Assembly: GCA_002315475.1 (NCBI GenBank)
Contig: DCGI01000089.1
Span: 1 to 12,881 of the forward strand
Reading direction: 5' to 3'
DNA length: 12,881 nucleotides
DNA from: Christensenella sp. UBA1782
Lineage (GTDB): Bacteria > Bacillota > Clostridia > Christensenellales > DTU072
The notes beneath the pieces were generated by a model, which saw only the letters and a program-made list of their open reading frames with translations, was not told the origin of the DNA and did not search any database. The position numbers and the translations under genes were made by a program. This document shows positions 12,398 through 12,881 of this stretch, one piece after another; the stretch's first letter is position 1, and each line of letters begins with the position of its first letter.

Positions 12398-12881
12398 ACA
12401 AAATCGGTTGCGTTAAAGGGAAGCAAGTCGTTTATCGTTTCTCCCACACCGACGTAGACGACGGGCATTTCGTGTTCGGCACTGATTGCCATAACCACGC
12501 CCCCTTTCGCCGTTCCGTCCAACTTGGTCAAGATGATACCGTCAATATCTATGGCTTCGTCGAACACTTCCACCTGACTGACGGCGTTCTGTCCGGTCGT
12601 CGCATCGAGGACGATATAGTTCCTTCTGTCGACATCGGGCAGTTCTCTGTCGATTACGCGGTTGATTTTGGACAGTTCGTTCATGAGATTCTTTTTGTTG
12701 TGCAACCGTCCCGCCGTATCCACCAAAATCACGTCGGTGTTATGAGCTTTTTGCGAAGCGATGGCATCGAACACGACGGAAGCGGGATCGCTCCCCTCCT
12801 CGTGTTTGATGATTCTTACGTCGGCTCTGTCCGCCCACACTTCCAACTGTTCGCCGGCGGCGGCTCGGAAGGTATCGGCGG
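12382..12881 (-). CDS. ftsY: FtsY, signal recognition particle receptor (C-terminal part)
   Basis: An SRP-type GTPase that receives the SRP-ribosome complex at the cytoplasmic membrane. The last 166 residues are present; the N-terminal A domain and P-loop lie beyond 12881. The visible part starts ADTFRAAAGEQL (the DTFRAAA motif), then DTAGR (G3), LHNKKNLMNEL, TTGQN, TKLDGTAKGG (G4), and GVGE with DLLPF near the C-terminus (GVGETINDLLPF). FtsY rather than Ffh is indicated by these closing motifs, by DGTAKGG and by the lack of an M domain. The TAA at 12384 ends within the terminator stem. Confidence 0.95.
   Translation of the reverse strand, partial: ADTFRAAAGEQLEVWADRADVRIIKHEEGSDPASVVFDAIASQKAHNTDVILVDTAGRLHNKKNLMNELSKINRVIDRELPDVDRRNYIVLDATTGQNAVSQVEVFDEAIDIDGIILTKLDGTAKGGVVMAISAEHEMPVVYVGVGETINDLLPFNATDFVNAIL

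Overview
The window looks like a chromosomal segment of a low-to-moderate GC Gram-positive bacterium, most likely an uncultured clostridial lineage (Clostridia). The signs are strong AAGGAGG-type ribosome binding sites, textbook TTGACA/TATAAT promoters with 17-bp spacers, a tRNA with an encoded CCA end, many hairpin terminators with T-runs, and the gene families present. The lineage call is an inference; no marker gene fixes it.

Layout. (1) 1-287: the 5' part of tRNA-Ala(CGC) on the minus strand, its promoter, and a divergent sigma-70-type promoter for the next operon. (2) 288-3794, plus strand: a compact biosynthetic operon of lysA (diaminopimelate decarboxylase), one 487-residue protein fusing AroQ-type chorismate mutase, shikimate dehydrogenase and shikimate kinase, and an amidohydrolase-2 family protein that overlaps the fusion gene by 11 bp. 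(3) 3795-4480: a 685-bp non-coding stretch with two terminator-like hairpins, a tRNA-Gly-like degenerate element, more palindromes, tRNA-Gly(CCC) on the minus strand, a 10-bp tandem repeat and a promoter. (4) 4481-7269, plus strand: an unrecognised 206-residue protein, then a membrane-anchored DUF4838 (glycosidase-like) protein, each with its own promoter. (5) 7270-7406: a bidirectional terminator plus two long palindromes. (6) 7407-8773, minus strand: a translationally coupled pair, a small helix-turn-helix protein and a 349-residue protein with a central hydrophobic hairpin, driven by a strong promoter preceded by four TTTACA repeats at exactly 10-bp spacing. (7) 8942-9490, plus strand: a small polytopic membrane protein that may be translated from a leaderless mRNA. 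(8) 9491-9628: terminators and palindromes. (9) 9629-12881, minus strand: the 3' end of ftsY, a terminator, an M20 metallopeptidase and a YfcC/DcuC-family transporter that probably form a scavenging pair.

How the genes work together. The lysA operon joins the last lysine step with two shikimate-pathway steps and the chorismate branch point. The M20/YfcC pair probably couples import of a peptide or N-acyl amino acid, or export of its product, with hydrolysis. The HTH/hairpin pair is the best candidate for an undescribed small system: an apparent regulator, a phased operator and a membrane-hairpin effector. Its function cannot be read from the sequence alone. No CRISPR array, transposase, integrase or recognisable prophage gene is present.
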